Shown here: positions 26,517 through 34,737 of the stretch, in pieces
Layout: each line of letters starts with the position of its first letter
Position numbering within the stretch: the first letter of the stretch is position 1
Assembly (NCBI RefSeq): GCF_007786445.1
Contig: NZ_VNJI01000012.1
Span: 62,001 to 126,000, forward strand
DNA from: Paenibacillus cremeus
GTDB taxonomy: Bacteria > Bacillota > Bacilli > Paenibacillales > NBRC-103111
Direction: 5' to 3'
Length of the DNA stretch: 64,000 bases
The notes under the pieces: generated by a model
Databases searched by the model: none
What the model was told of the DNA's origin: nothing
The model's input: the letters and a program-made list of their open reading frames with translations, nothing else
Position numbers and translations under genes: made by a program

Positions 26517-26845
26517 CTCATTACCTCCTCCTTGTTGCAATCGTTACAAACGGTTTCTTTGTAACAGTTGTCAACGCTTACGAGAACACAACTAAAAAGT
26601 CGCTGCTATCGGAATGACATTTATTGAAGCGATGTGTTCACATATCGTTCACACCTTCTTCTATTGTAAGAATACAATGTTATCCCAGCATCAAGTTCCA
26701 GAGGAGGAATGTTAAGGCATTGTTATCCAAACATTAAATATTCCCTTCATACGGTGTTGATATTCTTTTAACAATTTGCAGCTACACTATAAGTATGAAG
26801 AAGGGATACAGCCTATCCCACTCAACAGCAAGGAGGTTATCTGCT
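26517..26845. other. Divergent intergenic region with a palindrome
   Basis: Region between the GT4 gene and the PAP2 gene. GTTACAAA (26543-26550) and TTTGTAAC (26558-26565) form a perfect 8-bp inverted repeat about 30 bases before the GT4 start, with a TTGACA on the minus strand at 26574-26569. No -10 box of good quality follows. The palindrome is a candidate operator. Confidence 0.45.
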
Positions 26846-27373
26846 ATGAGTCGTGTCGTGACTTGGCTGCAGCACCATGAAAACCGGGTGTTCTCATTCG
26901 TTAACCAACGCATCCAGCATCAGATGCTGGATACTTTCTTCAACCTGATCACGCATTTGGGCGGAGCCACCCTATCGATTCTCACCGCGCTTTGCTTTGC
27001 TCTATTTACGGAAGGCAGCTTGCGGCTGGCCGGCATCCAGAGCTGTATCGCACTGGCTGTCAGCCATATTCCCGTCGCCATTATCAAAAAGAAATATCCA
27101 CGACTTCGCCCTTATCTCGTCATTCCTGAAACCCATACCTGCAAAAATCCGCTCAGCGATCATTCATTTCCGTCCGGTCATACTACTGCAATCTTTTCCG
27201 TACTTATTCCATTCGTACTCATGTTTCCTTGGTTGTCTGCGATTTTGCTGCCCGTGGCGTGCCTTGTAGGGATGTCCCGTATGTATCTCGGACTGCACTA
27301 TCCCTCAGACTGTTTGGCAGGCGCATTCATCGGGACGATGACCGCCCTCGGTGTCGTTGCATTTTTCAGCTAA
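26846..27373 (+). CDS. PAP2 family membrane phosphatase
   Basis: A 175-residue membrane protein of the type 2 phosphatidic acid phosphatase family. All three motifs are present: KKKYPRLRP, the PSGH in HSFPSGHTTA, and SRMYLGLHYPSD. It has about five membrane helices. Family members dephosphorylate lipid phosphates such as phosphatidate or undecaprenyl diphosphate. The start at 26846 follows AAGGAGG by nine bases; an ATG at 26795 lacks one. The UgtP-like gene begins 66 bases downstream, so phosphatidate to diacylglycerol is an attractive but unproven role. Confidence 0.88.
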   Translation: MSRVVTWLQHHENRVFSFVNQRIQHQMLDTFFNLITHLGGATLSILTALCFALFTEGSLRLAGIQSCIALAVSHIPVAIIKKKYPRLRPYLVIPETHTCKNPLSDHSFPSGHTTAIFSVLIPFVLMFPWLSAILLPVACLVGMSRMYLGLHYPSDCLAGAFIGTMTALGVVAFFS

Positions 27374-27439
27374 AAGCATTAATGTGTAAATTGTGCAAAA
27401 TGTGTAAACCTACTCGGACCAAGGTGTGGTGAAGCGCTT

Positions 27440-28558
27440 ATGCGTAAAAAGAGAGTCTTGTTATTATCCGAAGGCTTTGGCGCTGGGCATACGCAAGCGG
27501 CTCACGCGCTTTCCGACAGTCTTCGCATGATTTCTCCCGACATCCAAACCCGCGTACTGGAGCTCGGCAGCTTTCTGCATCCGACACTGGCACCATGGAT
27601 TTTTACCGCTTACCGTAAAACCGTTTCCAATCAACCCAAGCTGTATGGCATGATGTACCGTTCCCAATATAAAAAATCGCTCAACCGCTTCACGCAGCTG
27701 GCGCTGCACCGGATTTTTTACGCACAAACAGCTCAGGTGATTTCTCAGCTGCAGCCGGATACGATCATCTGTACGCACCCGTTTCCGAATGCCGTCATCT
27801 CCAGGCTTAAACGGTTCGGCCTGAATGTCCCGCTCTGTACCGTCATCACCGACTATGATGTTCACGGCACATGGGTCAGCCCGGAGGTCAACACATACCT
27901 CGTCTCCACGCCGGATGTGAAGGAGAAGCTGCTTCACCGCGGCGTGCCACCGGAATCGGTTCGAGTGACCGGAATTCCGGTACATCCGAACTTCTGGAAG
28001 CCGCATAATCGTGAGGAGCTCCGTTCCCGCTTCGGACTGAAGCCGCTTCCGACTGTGCTGGTGATGGGCGGCGGCTGGGGGCTGCTCAATGATGAAGCGT
28101 TCATGGATGACATCACACGCTGGCAGGATCAAATCCAGCTGGTCATCTGTCTGGGCACGAACGAGAAGGCGCTGGCGAAGCTGGAGGAGGACGAACGGTT
28201 CCAGCACCCGCATATTCGACTGCTTGGCTTTACGAAGGAAATTGATAAATGGATGGACGTTTCCGACCTGTTAATTACGAAGCCGGGAGGCATGACCTGC
28301 ACGGAAGGGCTTGCCAAAGGCATTCCGATGCTGTTCTATAAGCCGATACCCGGACAAGAGGAGCAGAATTTGAAGTATTTTACGCAGCACGGCTTCGGAG
28401 AGCAGATCAAATCGGCGGAGACGATCGATCACTGGTTTCAATACTTACTGAAGCGGCATGAAGGCGCCGCTCAACCGCAATCGCCAGCCGCAGGCGAGTT
28501 CAGCCGCTATAACCCGGCCGAATGCTCGCATGCGATTATGGAGATTTTACGGCAATAG
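27440..28558 (+). CDS. UgtP/MGDG-synthase-like diacylglycerol glycosyltransferase
   Basis: A 372-residue GT28-type enzyme. The N-terminal half matches the MGDG synthase domain (LLLSEGFGAGHTQAAHAL, then ICTHPFPNAVISRLKR and ITDYDVHGTW). The C-terminal half has the donor site: VLVMGGGWGLLND and the GLAKGIPMLFYKPIPGQEEQN segment. Relatives transfer glucose or galactose to diacylglycerol, giving membrane glycolipids and the lipoteichoic acid anchor. It probably shares a transcript with the PAP2 gene and ends at a bidirectional terminator. Confidence 0.87.
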   Translation: MRKKRVLLLSEGFGAGHTQAAHALSDSLRMISPDIQTRVLELGSFLHPTLAPWIFTAYRKTVSNQPKLYGMMYRSQYKKSLNRFTQLALHRIFYAQTAQVISQLQPDTIICTHPFPNAVISRLKRFGLNVPLCTVITDYDVHGTWVSPEVNTYLVSTPDVKEKLLHRGVPPESVRVTGIPVHPNFWKPHNREELRSRFGLKPLPTVLVMGGGWGLLNDEAFMDDITRWQDQIQLVICLGTNEKALAKLEEDERFQHPHIRLLGFTKEIDKWMDVSDLLITKPGGMTCTEGLAKGIPMLFYKPIPGQEEQNLKYFTQHGFGEQIKSAETIDHWFQYLLKRHEGAAQPQSPAAGEFSRYNPAECSHAIMEILRQ

Positions 28559-28564
28559 CATAGC

Positions 28565-28627
28565 AAATAAAATAACCATGACGTGCACTTCATTCGATTG
28601 GAATGGAGACGTCATGGTTTATTTGTT
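28565..28627. terminator. Bidirectional terminator between the UgtP-like gene and trmB
   Basis: AACCATGACGT (28574-28584) pairs with ACGTCATGGTT (28609-28619), extended by AAATAA/TTATTT outside, with T-rich ends on both strands. Confidence 0.75.
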
Positions 28628-28631
28628 TTGC

Positions 28632-29336
28632 TTACATCTGCTTTTTCAACTGCTCCAGATGCTCTGCCAGCACATGCTCGCCGATGACCACCTCAAGCCG
28701 GTGGATCGGCATCCCCTTCTGTGAAAACTTCGTTTCGTACTCGGTCATCACTAGATCCGTACGCAGCTCCTCAGCATGCAGATCGAGCGAAATATTCCGC
28801 ATCCGAAGTCCCAAATCGGCAAACGAGTTCAGGGAAAATTCAAACAAGGAACGGGAGTCCGTCTTGAAGTGAATTTCACCGTTTTCGTTTAGAATCTCCT
28901 GGTATTTGTTCACGAAATTCGCATGCGTCAAGCGCCGCCGCGCATGCTTCTTCTTCGGCCAAGGATCGCTGAAGTTCAAATAAATGCGCTCCAGCTCCCG
29001 GCTGTCGAACACATTCTCTATCGACTCAATATTGTAACGAACCAGCCGTAGGTTGCTCAAATCTCCACCGTGCTCCTCGCGCGACAGCTGCGCCTTCTCG
29101 CTGCCTCTGCGGATCAGCTCGTCATACATATCTATGCCTATGTAGTTGATTTGCGGGTTCAATGCACTCAACTGGCTAATAAATTGGCCTTTGCCCATGC
29201 CGAGCTCCACATGAATCGGGCGATCGTTACCAAACACTTCACTCCAGCGCCCCTTGAACTGCTCAGGCTCCAAAATGACCAGCTCCGGCTGCCCCTCCAG
29301 CGCTTCCCGAATGCCTTTTCGTCCTCTTAAACGCAT
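28632..29336 (-). CDS. trmB: tRNA (guanine-46-N7)-methyltransferase
   Basis: A 234-residue SAM-dependent methyltransferase that makes m7G46 in the variable loop of tRNAs. The SAM site is IHVELGMGKGQFI; the family motif is NFSDPWPKKKHARRRL; the C-terminal TDLVMTEYETKF is typical. AAAGGAAGG lies before the ATG. It is a single gene, convergent with the UgtP-like gene. Confidence 0.95.
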   Translation of the reverse strand: MRLRGRKGIREALEGQPELVILEPEQFKGRWSEVFGNDRPIHVELGMGKGQFISQLSALNPQINYIGIDMYDELIRRGSEKAQLSREEHGGDLSNLRLVRYNIESIENVFDSRELERIYLNFSDPWPKKKHARRRLTHANFVNKYQEILNENGEIHFKTDSRSLFEFSLNSFADLGLRMRNISLDLHAEELRTDLVMTEYETKFSQKGMPIHRLEVVIGEHVLAEHLEQLKKQM

Positions 29337-29407
29337 GCTTAAACCTTCCTTTGACTATGCAAATTCGACAAGCTTAAGCCTTGATTATACTCTGAAAACA
29401 AAGGATT

Positions 29408-29451
29408 GAAAAGACCGGCTCGTACTGGGAAATCCGCACGGGAGCCGGTCT
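29408..29451 (-). terminator. Terminator of the WGxxGxxG protein operon
   Basis: AGACCGGCTC (29412-29421) pairs with GAGCCGGTCT (29442-29451), a perfect 10-bp stem, followed on the minus strand by T residues (29412-29409). Confidence 0.75.
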
Positions 29452-29469
29452 AGGCCATCAGACAAAGCA

Positions 29470-29667
29470 TTACACTTCGAGCAGCTGGTAGTGAATCTTA
29501 TTGGATTCCGGAATCAGGATCGACTCCAGGGATGACAGCACTTTTTTGCGTGCTTCTGCTGCAATTCTGGTTTGTTCATGGAATCGCACCCCTGCCGCCA
29601 GCGCCATTGCTTCTTTAACGGAAAGCTCTATGGTTACCTTATCGTTCGGGAGCTTTAGTCCGTTCAC
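29470..29667 (-). CDS. Small conserved-looking protein of unknown function
   Basis: A 65-residue protein (VNGLKLPNDKVTIELSVKEA at the start) with an amphipathic helix rich in Ala, Arg and Lys in the middle and no membrane segment. It begins with GTG five bases after the stop of the WGxxGxxG gene, with TAAGG as ribosome site, so the two are co-transcribed. I do not recognise a family. The strand-then-helix start (KVTIELSVKEAMALAAG) would suit a small binding protein. Confidence 0.6.
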   Translation of the reverse strand: MNGLKLPNDKVTIELSVKEAMALAAGVRFHEQTRIAAEARKKVLSSLESILIPESNKIHYQLLEV

Positions 29668-29672
29668 TGACG

Positions 29673-30263
29673 TTACCTTACTTCGCGTTCGTCACGATTG
29701 CGTCCGCGCATCCCTGCCAAGCCGAGCAGACCGAGCAAGCCAAGCCAGCCCCAGCTATAGCGGTTGGTGTTATCTGTTGCTTTAGCCGTATAGTTGTTGG
29801 TTTTGTAAGCATTCGTGCGATAAGTGGTTGTATCGTAGTTGCCGCCATAGCCGTAGCCTGTACGGTCATTCACATTCGTATTGGTATGCATCCGATCGAG
29901 CATGTTATCGGAGTAATTGCGAACGGTATTTCCAACGGTTCCTGTTGTTGTCCCTGTTGTACCGGTTGTTGTTCCAGTCGTAGTACCTGTAGAGGTTAGG
30001 GTACTAGTCGTACCATAGCCAGGTACGTAGGTTCCGGAAGCTGGATTATAAGCACCCGTGGTTCCTGTGCCCGTACCCGTCGCACCGGTGGAAGGATTCG
30101 TACCATAGGTCCCTGTCCCATAAGTTCCAGTTGTCCCGGTACCATAGGTCGTCGTTGGAGTGCCTGTTGTACCCGATTCGGCAAATGCCTGACCGCCTAC
30201 GCAGAAAGTTGCTGTTACCGCCAAAGCCAGTACCGTTTTACGAAACTTATTCATCGTTCGCAT
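29673..30263 (-). CDS. Exported Thr/Gly-rich protein with WGxxGxxG C-terminus
   Basis: About 196 residues. A signal peptide ends near residue 28 (GGQAFAES). A long Thr/Gly/Tyr repeat region follows (TGT, YGTG and TTTGT units). Near the C-terminus WGWLGLLGLLGLAG is followed by MRGRNRDER, fitting the WGxxGxxG hydrophobic-plus-basic tail known from small Firmicute exported proteins, probably a membrane anchor or sorting signal. Start is ATG 30263 or 30254; both are near GAAGGGAG. Function unknown; perhaps a surface or spore-coat component. Confidence 0.75.
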   Translation of the reverse strand: MRTMNKFRKTVLALAVTATFCVGGQAFAESGTTGTPTTTYGTGTTGTYGTGTYGTNPSTGATGTGTGTTGAYNPASGTYVPGYGTTSTLTSTGTTTGTTTGTTGTTTGTVGNTVRNYSDNMLDRMHTNTNVNDRTGYGYGGNYDTTTYRTNAYKTNNYTAKATDNTNRYSWGWLGLLGLLGLAGMRGRNRDEREVR

Positions 30264-30452
30264 GTACTCCCTTCAGACGCATGATTTTGTTTTGCTGCTT
30301 GCCCCCATAGCTTAGACTTTCCGCGATGTTCTTATCCTCCCCGCATTCTGGAGAAGCAGCCAATTGGCGTGATTGCAGGTTAGCATGGTAAAATAAGAGG
30401 TATGCAGCGAAATTCAAGCGCCAGCACAGCACTTCAAAGGAGTACCTTGATT

Positions 30453-31403
30453 ATGAATCAGCTTGAGACGGTTCAACCCCGCTTGTGGGGGGACAAACGT
30501 TTTCATACGTGGAATTATGAGATGCGGGAGCAGTTCGGCGCGAAAGTTTTCAAAGTCATGCTCGATGCCGGCTTCACCTGCCCGAACCGGGACGGTAAAA
30601 TCGCGACCGGCGGTTGTACGTTTTGCAGTGCACGGGGATCCGGTGACTTTGCGGGAAGCCGCCGCGACGATCTGGTTACTCAATTCAACAAAATTCGCGA
30701 TCTGCAGCATCAAAAATGGCCCGAGGCTCAGTATATCGGCTATTTTCAAGCCTATACCAATACGTACGCTCCAGTCGAGGAGCTCAGAGAATATTATGAA
30801 GCGATTTTGCAGCAGCCCGGTGTCGTCGGCCTTTCCATCGCCACCCGGCCCGACTGCTTGCCTGACGATGTCGTCGACTACCTTGCGGAGTTGAACGAGC
30901 GCACATATTTATGGGTAGAAATGGGGCTGCAAACGATTCACGAACGCACCTCCGAGCTGATCAACCGGGCTCATGACACCCAATGCTATCTGGATGCGGT
31001 GGCCAAGCTGCGTGACCGCGGCATTCGCGTGTGCGCCCATATTATTTACGGGCTTCCGCAGGAGACGCACGAGATGATGCTGGCGACGGGACAAGCGGTG
31101 GCGAAGATGGATGTTCAAGGCATTAAGATTCACCTGCTGCACCTGATGCGCAAAACGCCGATGGTCAAGCAGTATGAAGCCGGCTTGCTGCAGTTTCTGG
31201 AGAAGGACGAGTATGTGAATCTCGTCGTCGACACGCTTGAGCAGCTGCCGCCGGGCATGATTGTCCACCGGCTCACTGGCGATGCGCCGCGTGACCTGTT
31301 GATCGGGCCGATGTGGAGCCTTAAGAAGTGGGAAGTGCTAAACGCGTTTGACGCGGAGCTGAAGCGCCGCGACACGTGGCAGGGGAAGAAGTGGCTTGGG
31401 TAA
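30453..31403 (+). CDS. mnmL: Radical SAM protein YtqA/MnmL-like (tRNA wobble uridine modification)
   Basis: A 316-residue radical SAM enzyme of the TIGR01212/YhcC family. The cluster cysteines are Cys43, Cys55 and Cys58 (TCPNRDGK...GGCTFC), a widened spacing typical of the family. Further marks are WVEMGLQTIHERT and CAHIIYGLPQET. In Bacillus subtilis YtqA is assigned to the cmnm5-to-nm5 step at U34 of tRNA, followed by the methyltransferase YtqB/MnmM. A YtqB homologue lies 1 kb downstream here. ATG 30453 follows AAAGGAG by ten bases. An upstream frame to 30402 lacks a site. Confidence 0.82.
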   Translation: MNQLETVQPRLWGDKRFHTWNYEMREQFGAKVFKVMLDAGFTCPNRDGKIATGGCTFCSARGSGDFAGSRRDDLVTQFNKIRDLQHQKWPEAQYIGYFQAYTNTYAPVEELREYYEAILQQPGVVGLSIATRPDCLPDDVVDYLAELNERTYLWVEMGLQTIHERTSELINRAHDTQCYLDAVAKLRDRGIRVCAHIIYGLPQETHEMMLATGQAVAKMDVQGIKIHLLHLMRKTPMVKQYEAGLLQFLEKDEYVNLVVDTLEQLPPGMIVHRLTGDAPRDLLIGPMWSLKKWEVLNAFDAELKRRDTWQGKKWLG

Positions 31404-31591
31404 GGAGCTTCTTTTAGCGGGATGCAGAGCTTCAGGTGCAACGCCATGAGAAACCAAAGCCTTAAGCGAAGACGCGAATCAATGGCTGACCGTCCTAAGC
31501 TTGGCCTAAATACCGAATCTTTCTACCTGTGAACCATTTTACCCAGTTGAAGCGTTTACTTAGATAAGCAAACACGAAGGAGTGATAACGG

Positions 31592-32332
31592 GTGAAACGA
31601 ATCGTACTTTTAACCGCGCTGCTGCTAGCCGCTGGCTGCAGCTCTAAGCCGGCGGCCACCACGCCGCCGTCGCCGGTTGCGCCCGCCGCCCTGCCGGAGG
31701 CGGGCGGGGTGATTACGCCGCCGAAGGCGGAGGCTGACGCCGGGAAGGCGTCAGGCTCGGCCGCGCCAGGCGGCGGCAACCTTGGAGCCACCAGCGGCAG
31801 CGTGGCTCCATCGGCGCCTTCGGCGGCGCCCACGCCGGCGGCTGCGGCCTCGGCTCCTGCTGCTTCCAAGCAGCAGGAGTCGGCCGCTGCGCCGGCAGCG
31901 ACGCCGAAGGCGCCGGCCGCGGAGGCGAAGCCCGAGGCGCCGATCCAGGAGCCCGCCAAGGCTCCTGTGGAACCGGCGAAGCCGGACGGCGGCAAAGCCA
32001 GCCCGGCTCCGGCGGAGCCGATCACTCCGCCGAAGGCGGAGGGCGCCAAGCCGGCCGAGGCGCCGAAGCCGACGCCAGCGCCAGCAGCCGCGGTATCCGC
32101 CGAGGTGACGGCGAAAGCGCAGGCGGCGTTCAAGGACAACTGCATGGCATGTCATGGCGATACGCTGCAGGGCGGGTACGGACCGAACTTGACCAAGGTC
32201 GGCGAACGGAAAACGAAAGACCAGATCGTGCAGCAAATCACGAATGGCGGCAAAGAAATGCCTCCATTTAAAGACTCGGTCAGCGCAGCCGATATCGACG
32301 CGCTTGCGACCTGGTTGGCATCGAAGAAATAG
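31592..32332 (+). CDS. Cytochrome c lipoprotein with long Ala/Pro linker
   Basis: A 246-residue predicted membrane-anchored c-type cytochrome. The lipobox is LAAGC with Cys16. Residues 17-170 are an Ala/Pro/Lys-rich flexible tether. The heme site is Cys184-Met-Ala-Cys-His188, and Met223 in GGKEMPPF is the probable second ligand. Small cytochromes of this type carry electrons outside the membrane in Bacilli. GTG start with AAGGAGTG upstream. It sits between mnmL and mnmM, which are usually neighbours; it has no evident link to tRNA modification. The linker DNA is strongly GC-rich. Confidence 0.88.
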   Translation: MKRIVLLTALLLAAGCSSKPAATTPPSPVAPAALPEAGGVITPPKAEADAGKASGSAAPGGGNLGATSGSVAPSAPSAAPTPAAAASAPAASKQQESAAAPAATPKAPAAEAKPEAPIQEPAKAPVEPAKPDGGKASPAPAEPITPPKAEGAKPAEAPKPTPAPAAAVSAEVTAKAQAAFKDNCMACHGDTLQGGYGPNLTKVGERKTKDQIVQQITNGGKEMPPFKDSVSAADIDALATWLASKK

Positions 32333-32345
32333 CACTACCTTAGGG

Positions 32346-32370
32346 GATCGTCAGCTAGCTGACGGTCTCT
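32346..32370 (+). terminator. Possible weak terminator after the cytochrome gene
   Basis: GATCGTCAGC (32346-32355) and GCTGACGGTC (32358-32367) form a compact hairpin followed by a T-rich but interrupted stretch (TCTTGTTCT). Confidence 0.5.
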
Positions 32371-32413
32371 TGTTCTGCTTGTCCGAAGTCTCATTCAGAA
32401 AGGATGCCTTCCC

Positions 32414-32995
32414 TTGGGATTTATATCCATCTTAAGCTTTGCCCATAAGCTCATTGAAGAACGCACATACGCCGGCGACATTGCGGTAGACGCTACGGCA
32501 GGCAACGGCGTGGACACCGTATTTCTGGCCCGGCTGGTCGGCTCGGAAGGCACGGTTCATGCCTTTGACGTCCAGCGACAGGCGCTCGACAGCACCGCCG
32601 CCCGGGTGGACAAAGAATGCCCGGACCACGGCCCGGACGCCGTCCGGCTTCATCTTCGCAGCCATGCCGAGCTGCCGCAGGTGCTGTCCCCGGACGAGCA
32701 CGGACGCGTAGCGGCGGTCATGTTCAATCTCGGCTATTTGCCGGGCGACGACCATGCCACGATCACGCAGCCGGAATCGACGCTCTCCGCCTTAACCGCT
32801 TCCGCTGAAGCGCTGCGACGAGGCGGAATCATCACCGCGGTGCTCTACACGGGCCACCCCGGCGGTGCGGAGGAAGCGGAAGCGGTTGAGCAGTGGGCTG
32901 CCGCACTTCCTCAGAAGGAGTTTCAAGTGCTGCAGTACCGCTTTTTCAATCAAAAGAACCACCCGCCCTACCTAATCGCCATCGAAAAACGATAG
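32414..32995 (+). CDS. mnmM: tRNA wobble-uridine methyltransferase MnmM-like (YtqB family)
   Basis: A 193-residue class I SAM-dependent methyltransferase. The SAM motif is AVDATAGNGVDTVFLA; the family segment VMFNLGYLPGDDH...ITQPESTL matches YtqB, which in Bacillus subtilis methylates nm5 to mnm5 at tRNA position 34. The start is TTG 32414 with AAAGGA nine bases upstream; no ATG is available nearby. It follows the cytochrome gene by 81 bases. Confidence 0.85.
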   Translation: MGFISILSFAHKLIEERTYAGDIAVDATAGNGVDTVFLARLVGSEGTVHAFDVQRQALDSTAARVDKECPDHGPDAVRLHLRSHAELPQVLSPDEHGRVAAVMFNLGYLPGDDHATITQPESTLSALTASAEALRRGGIITAVLYTGHPGGAEEAEAVEQWAAALPQKEFQVLQYRFFNQKNHPPYLIAIEKR

Positions 32996-33010
32996 ATCCG
33001 CCCAGCCATA

Positions 33011-33039
33011 TGGCAAAAGCACCCTTCCATTGATATAAT
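33011..33039 (+). promoter_or_regulatory. Possible promoter of manA
   Basis: TGGCAA (33011-33016), a 17-base spacer and TATAAT (33034-33039), 31 bases before the start codon. The -35 box is poor. Confidence 0.4.
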
Positions 33040-33070
33040 GCAAAATAGAATAAACTAGGAGAGAGTGAAA

Positions 33071-34042
33071 ATGACGATGAAGCCATATCCGTTGCAATGC
33101 AAACCGGAATTTAAAGAACGCGTCTGGGGCGGGCGAGCCCTGGAGCAGTTCGGGCACCAGCTGCCGGATGGACCGATTGGGGAGGGCTGGATGATCGGGG
33201 ATCACCCGAACGGCACGACGTCCGTGGTAAATGGGGAACTCGCCGGCATGGGACTGGATCAGATCCGAGAACAGTTCGGCGAAGTATTTTTCGGAAGCAA
33301 AGGCTTTTCCAAGAAAAACGGCCGCTTCCCGCTGCTGATCAAGCTGCTGGACTGCCAGGACGACCTTTCCGTGCAGGTGCATCCGAACGACCATTATGAC
33401 CGGCTGCCGGCAGGTGAGCTGGGCAAAACAGAAATGTGGTATATCCTGGATGCTAAGCCTGGTGCAAAAATCATCTACGGGCTGAAAGACGGCGTGACCC
33501 GCGAGCAGCTGGCGGCAGCGATCGACGAAGACCGCATTATGGACTGCTTGAATGAAGTGACGGTGGAAGCCGGCGACTCCTTCTATATTCCATCCGGTAC
33601 CGTGCATGCGCTGGGCGCAGGGGTATTGGTAGCGGAAATTCAGCAAAACTCGGACAGCACTTACCGCTTGTATGACTACGGCCGTTTGGGCTTGGACGGA
33701 AAGCCTCGGGAGCTGCACATCGAGGATTCGCTGAATGTCATCGCCTATGAAGGCTCGGGCGCTACGTTTATGAAAACGGAGCTCGACCGCTCCAATGCAT
33801 GGCTGACCCTGGCCCGCTCCCCTTTCTTTGTCACGGAAAAAGGGCAGGTTCAGGGCGATTGGCCGCTCCAAACGACTCCAGAGAGCTTTATCATTCACAT
33901 CATTTGCGACGGCACCGGTACGATCCGATATGCCGACGGCGAGCTGACCGTGAAGCCAGGCGAGTGCTATCTGCTCCCAGCCAATCTCGGCGATTACACC
34001 CTTAGCGGTGAAATGACAGTACTTCGCAGCTATTTGCCATAA
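33071..34042 (+). CDS. manA: Mannose-6-phosphate isomerase, class I
   Basis: A 323-residue zinc-dependent cupin that interconverts mannose-6-phosphate and fructose-6-phosphate. Zinc ligands are in VQVHPNDHY (Gln, His), GKTEMWY (Glu) and SGTVHALGAG (His). The opening FKERVWGG is typical of Firmicute enzymes. ATG 33071 has AGGAG nine bases upstream; the GTG at 33065 is less well placed. The gene is monocistronic with a strong terminator. Confidence 0.93.
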   Translation: MTMKPYPLQCKPEFKERVWGGRALEQFGHQLPDGPIGEGWMIGDHPNGTTSVVNGELAGMGLDQIREQFGEVFFGSKGFSKKNGRFPLLIKLLDCQDDLSVQVHPNDHYDRLPAGELGKTEMWYILDAKPGAKIIYGLKDGVTREQLAAAIDEDRIMDCLNEVTVEAGDSFYIPSGTVHALGAGVLVAEIQQNSDSTYRLYDYGRLGLDGKPRELHIEDSLNVIAYEGSGATFMKTELDRSNAWLTLARSPFFVTEKGQVQGDWPLQTTPESFIIHIICDGTGTIRYADGELTVKPGECYLLPANLGDYTLSGEMTVLRSYLP

Positions 34043-34050
34043 GAAACACA

Positions 34051-34098
34051 AAAAAGAAGGGTCCCCTCGACGCATTCAACGCGAGGGAGCCCTTCTTT
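34051..34098. terminator. Bidirectional terminator between manA and the repeat protein
   Basis: AGAAGGGTCCCCTCG (34055-34069) pairs with GCGAGGGAGCCCTTCT (34081-34096), with an A run before and T-rich bases after it. Confidence 0.85.
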
Positions 34099-34112
34099 TC
34101 TATTCCACCGTA

Positions 34113-34676
34113 CTATTGCTGAACTACTGCCGCTGGCTGCTGATTCTGAGCTTTGGCGGCTTGCCTTTGTGCTTTTTTCTGTGCTTTTTGAGCCGCCTTT
34201 TGCTTCTGCTTGTCTGCCTTCGCTTTTTGGCGCTCGGCCTTCTTCGCATCCTTCTTCTGCGCCTTTTGCTGCGCCGTATACTGCTTCAGCGTCAGGCCTT
34301 GTGCCTTGGCTTGCTGCAGCGTATCCGCCCGCTTCGCCTTCAGCTGATCCACGGTGATGCCTTGCTTCTGCGCCTTCTGCTCCAGGGCCGCTTGATGCTT
34401 CGCCTGATTCGCTTCATGCTGCTTGGCTTTGTATTGCTTCACGGTCAGCCCTTGCGCAGCTGCCGCCTGCTCGAGGTCGGTGCGCTTTTGCTTGAGTTGC
34501 TCTACCGTGAGCCCTTTTTTCGCTGCGCGCTGCTCCAATTTGGCTTCGTGCTTGGTTTGCGTGCTGGCCGTTGGAGTCGTTGTTGTCGTTGCATCTGCTG
34601 CAAAAGCCGAGCCGACAGAGGCCACGGCAACGAGGGTGCCTACTGCTGCTGTGAGTATCGTTTTTTTCATGTTCAT
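34113..34676 (-). CDS. Exported Gln/Lys/Ala-rich repeat protein
   Basis: A 187-residue exported protein. A signal peptide ends near Ala27 (VGSAFAADA). The mature part has four copies of a helical unit of about 24 residues centred on GLTVEQLK, GLTVKQYK, GITVDQLK and GLTLKQYT. A Lys/Gln/Ala tail (AQKKAQRQAAKAQNQQ) follows. The pattern gives a long charged helical protein outside the membrane. I do not recognise a named family. GGAGG lies ten bases before the ATG. Single gene. Confidence 0.75.
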   Translation of the reverse strand: MNMKKTILTAAVGTLVAVASVGSAFAADATTTTTPTASTQTKHEAKLEQRAAKKGLTVEQLKQKRTDLEQAAAAQGLTVKQYKAKQHEANQAKHQAALEQKAQKQGITVDQLKAKRADTLQQAKAQGLTLKQYTAQQKAQKKDAKKAERQKAKADKQKQKAAQKAQKKAQRQAAKAQNQQPAAVVQQ

Positions 34677-34737
34677 AGTGAAAATACCTCCAAGGACTTG
34701 TAGTGGAAAACGAGCTTTACAACACCTAGTGTAGCCC

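Noticed and set aside
31751..32335. Minus-strand Arg-rich frame opposite the cytochrome gene
   Set aside because: It mirrors the Ala/Pro linker; no start signal.
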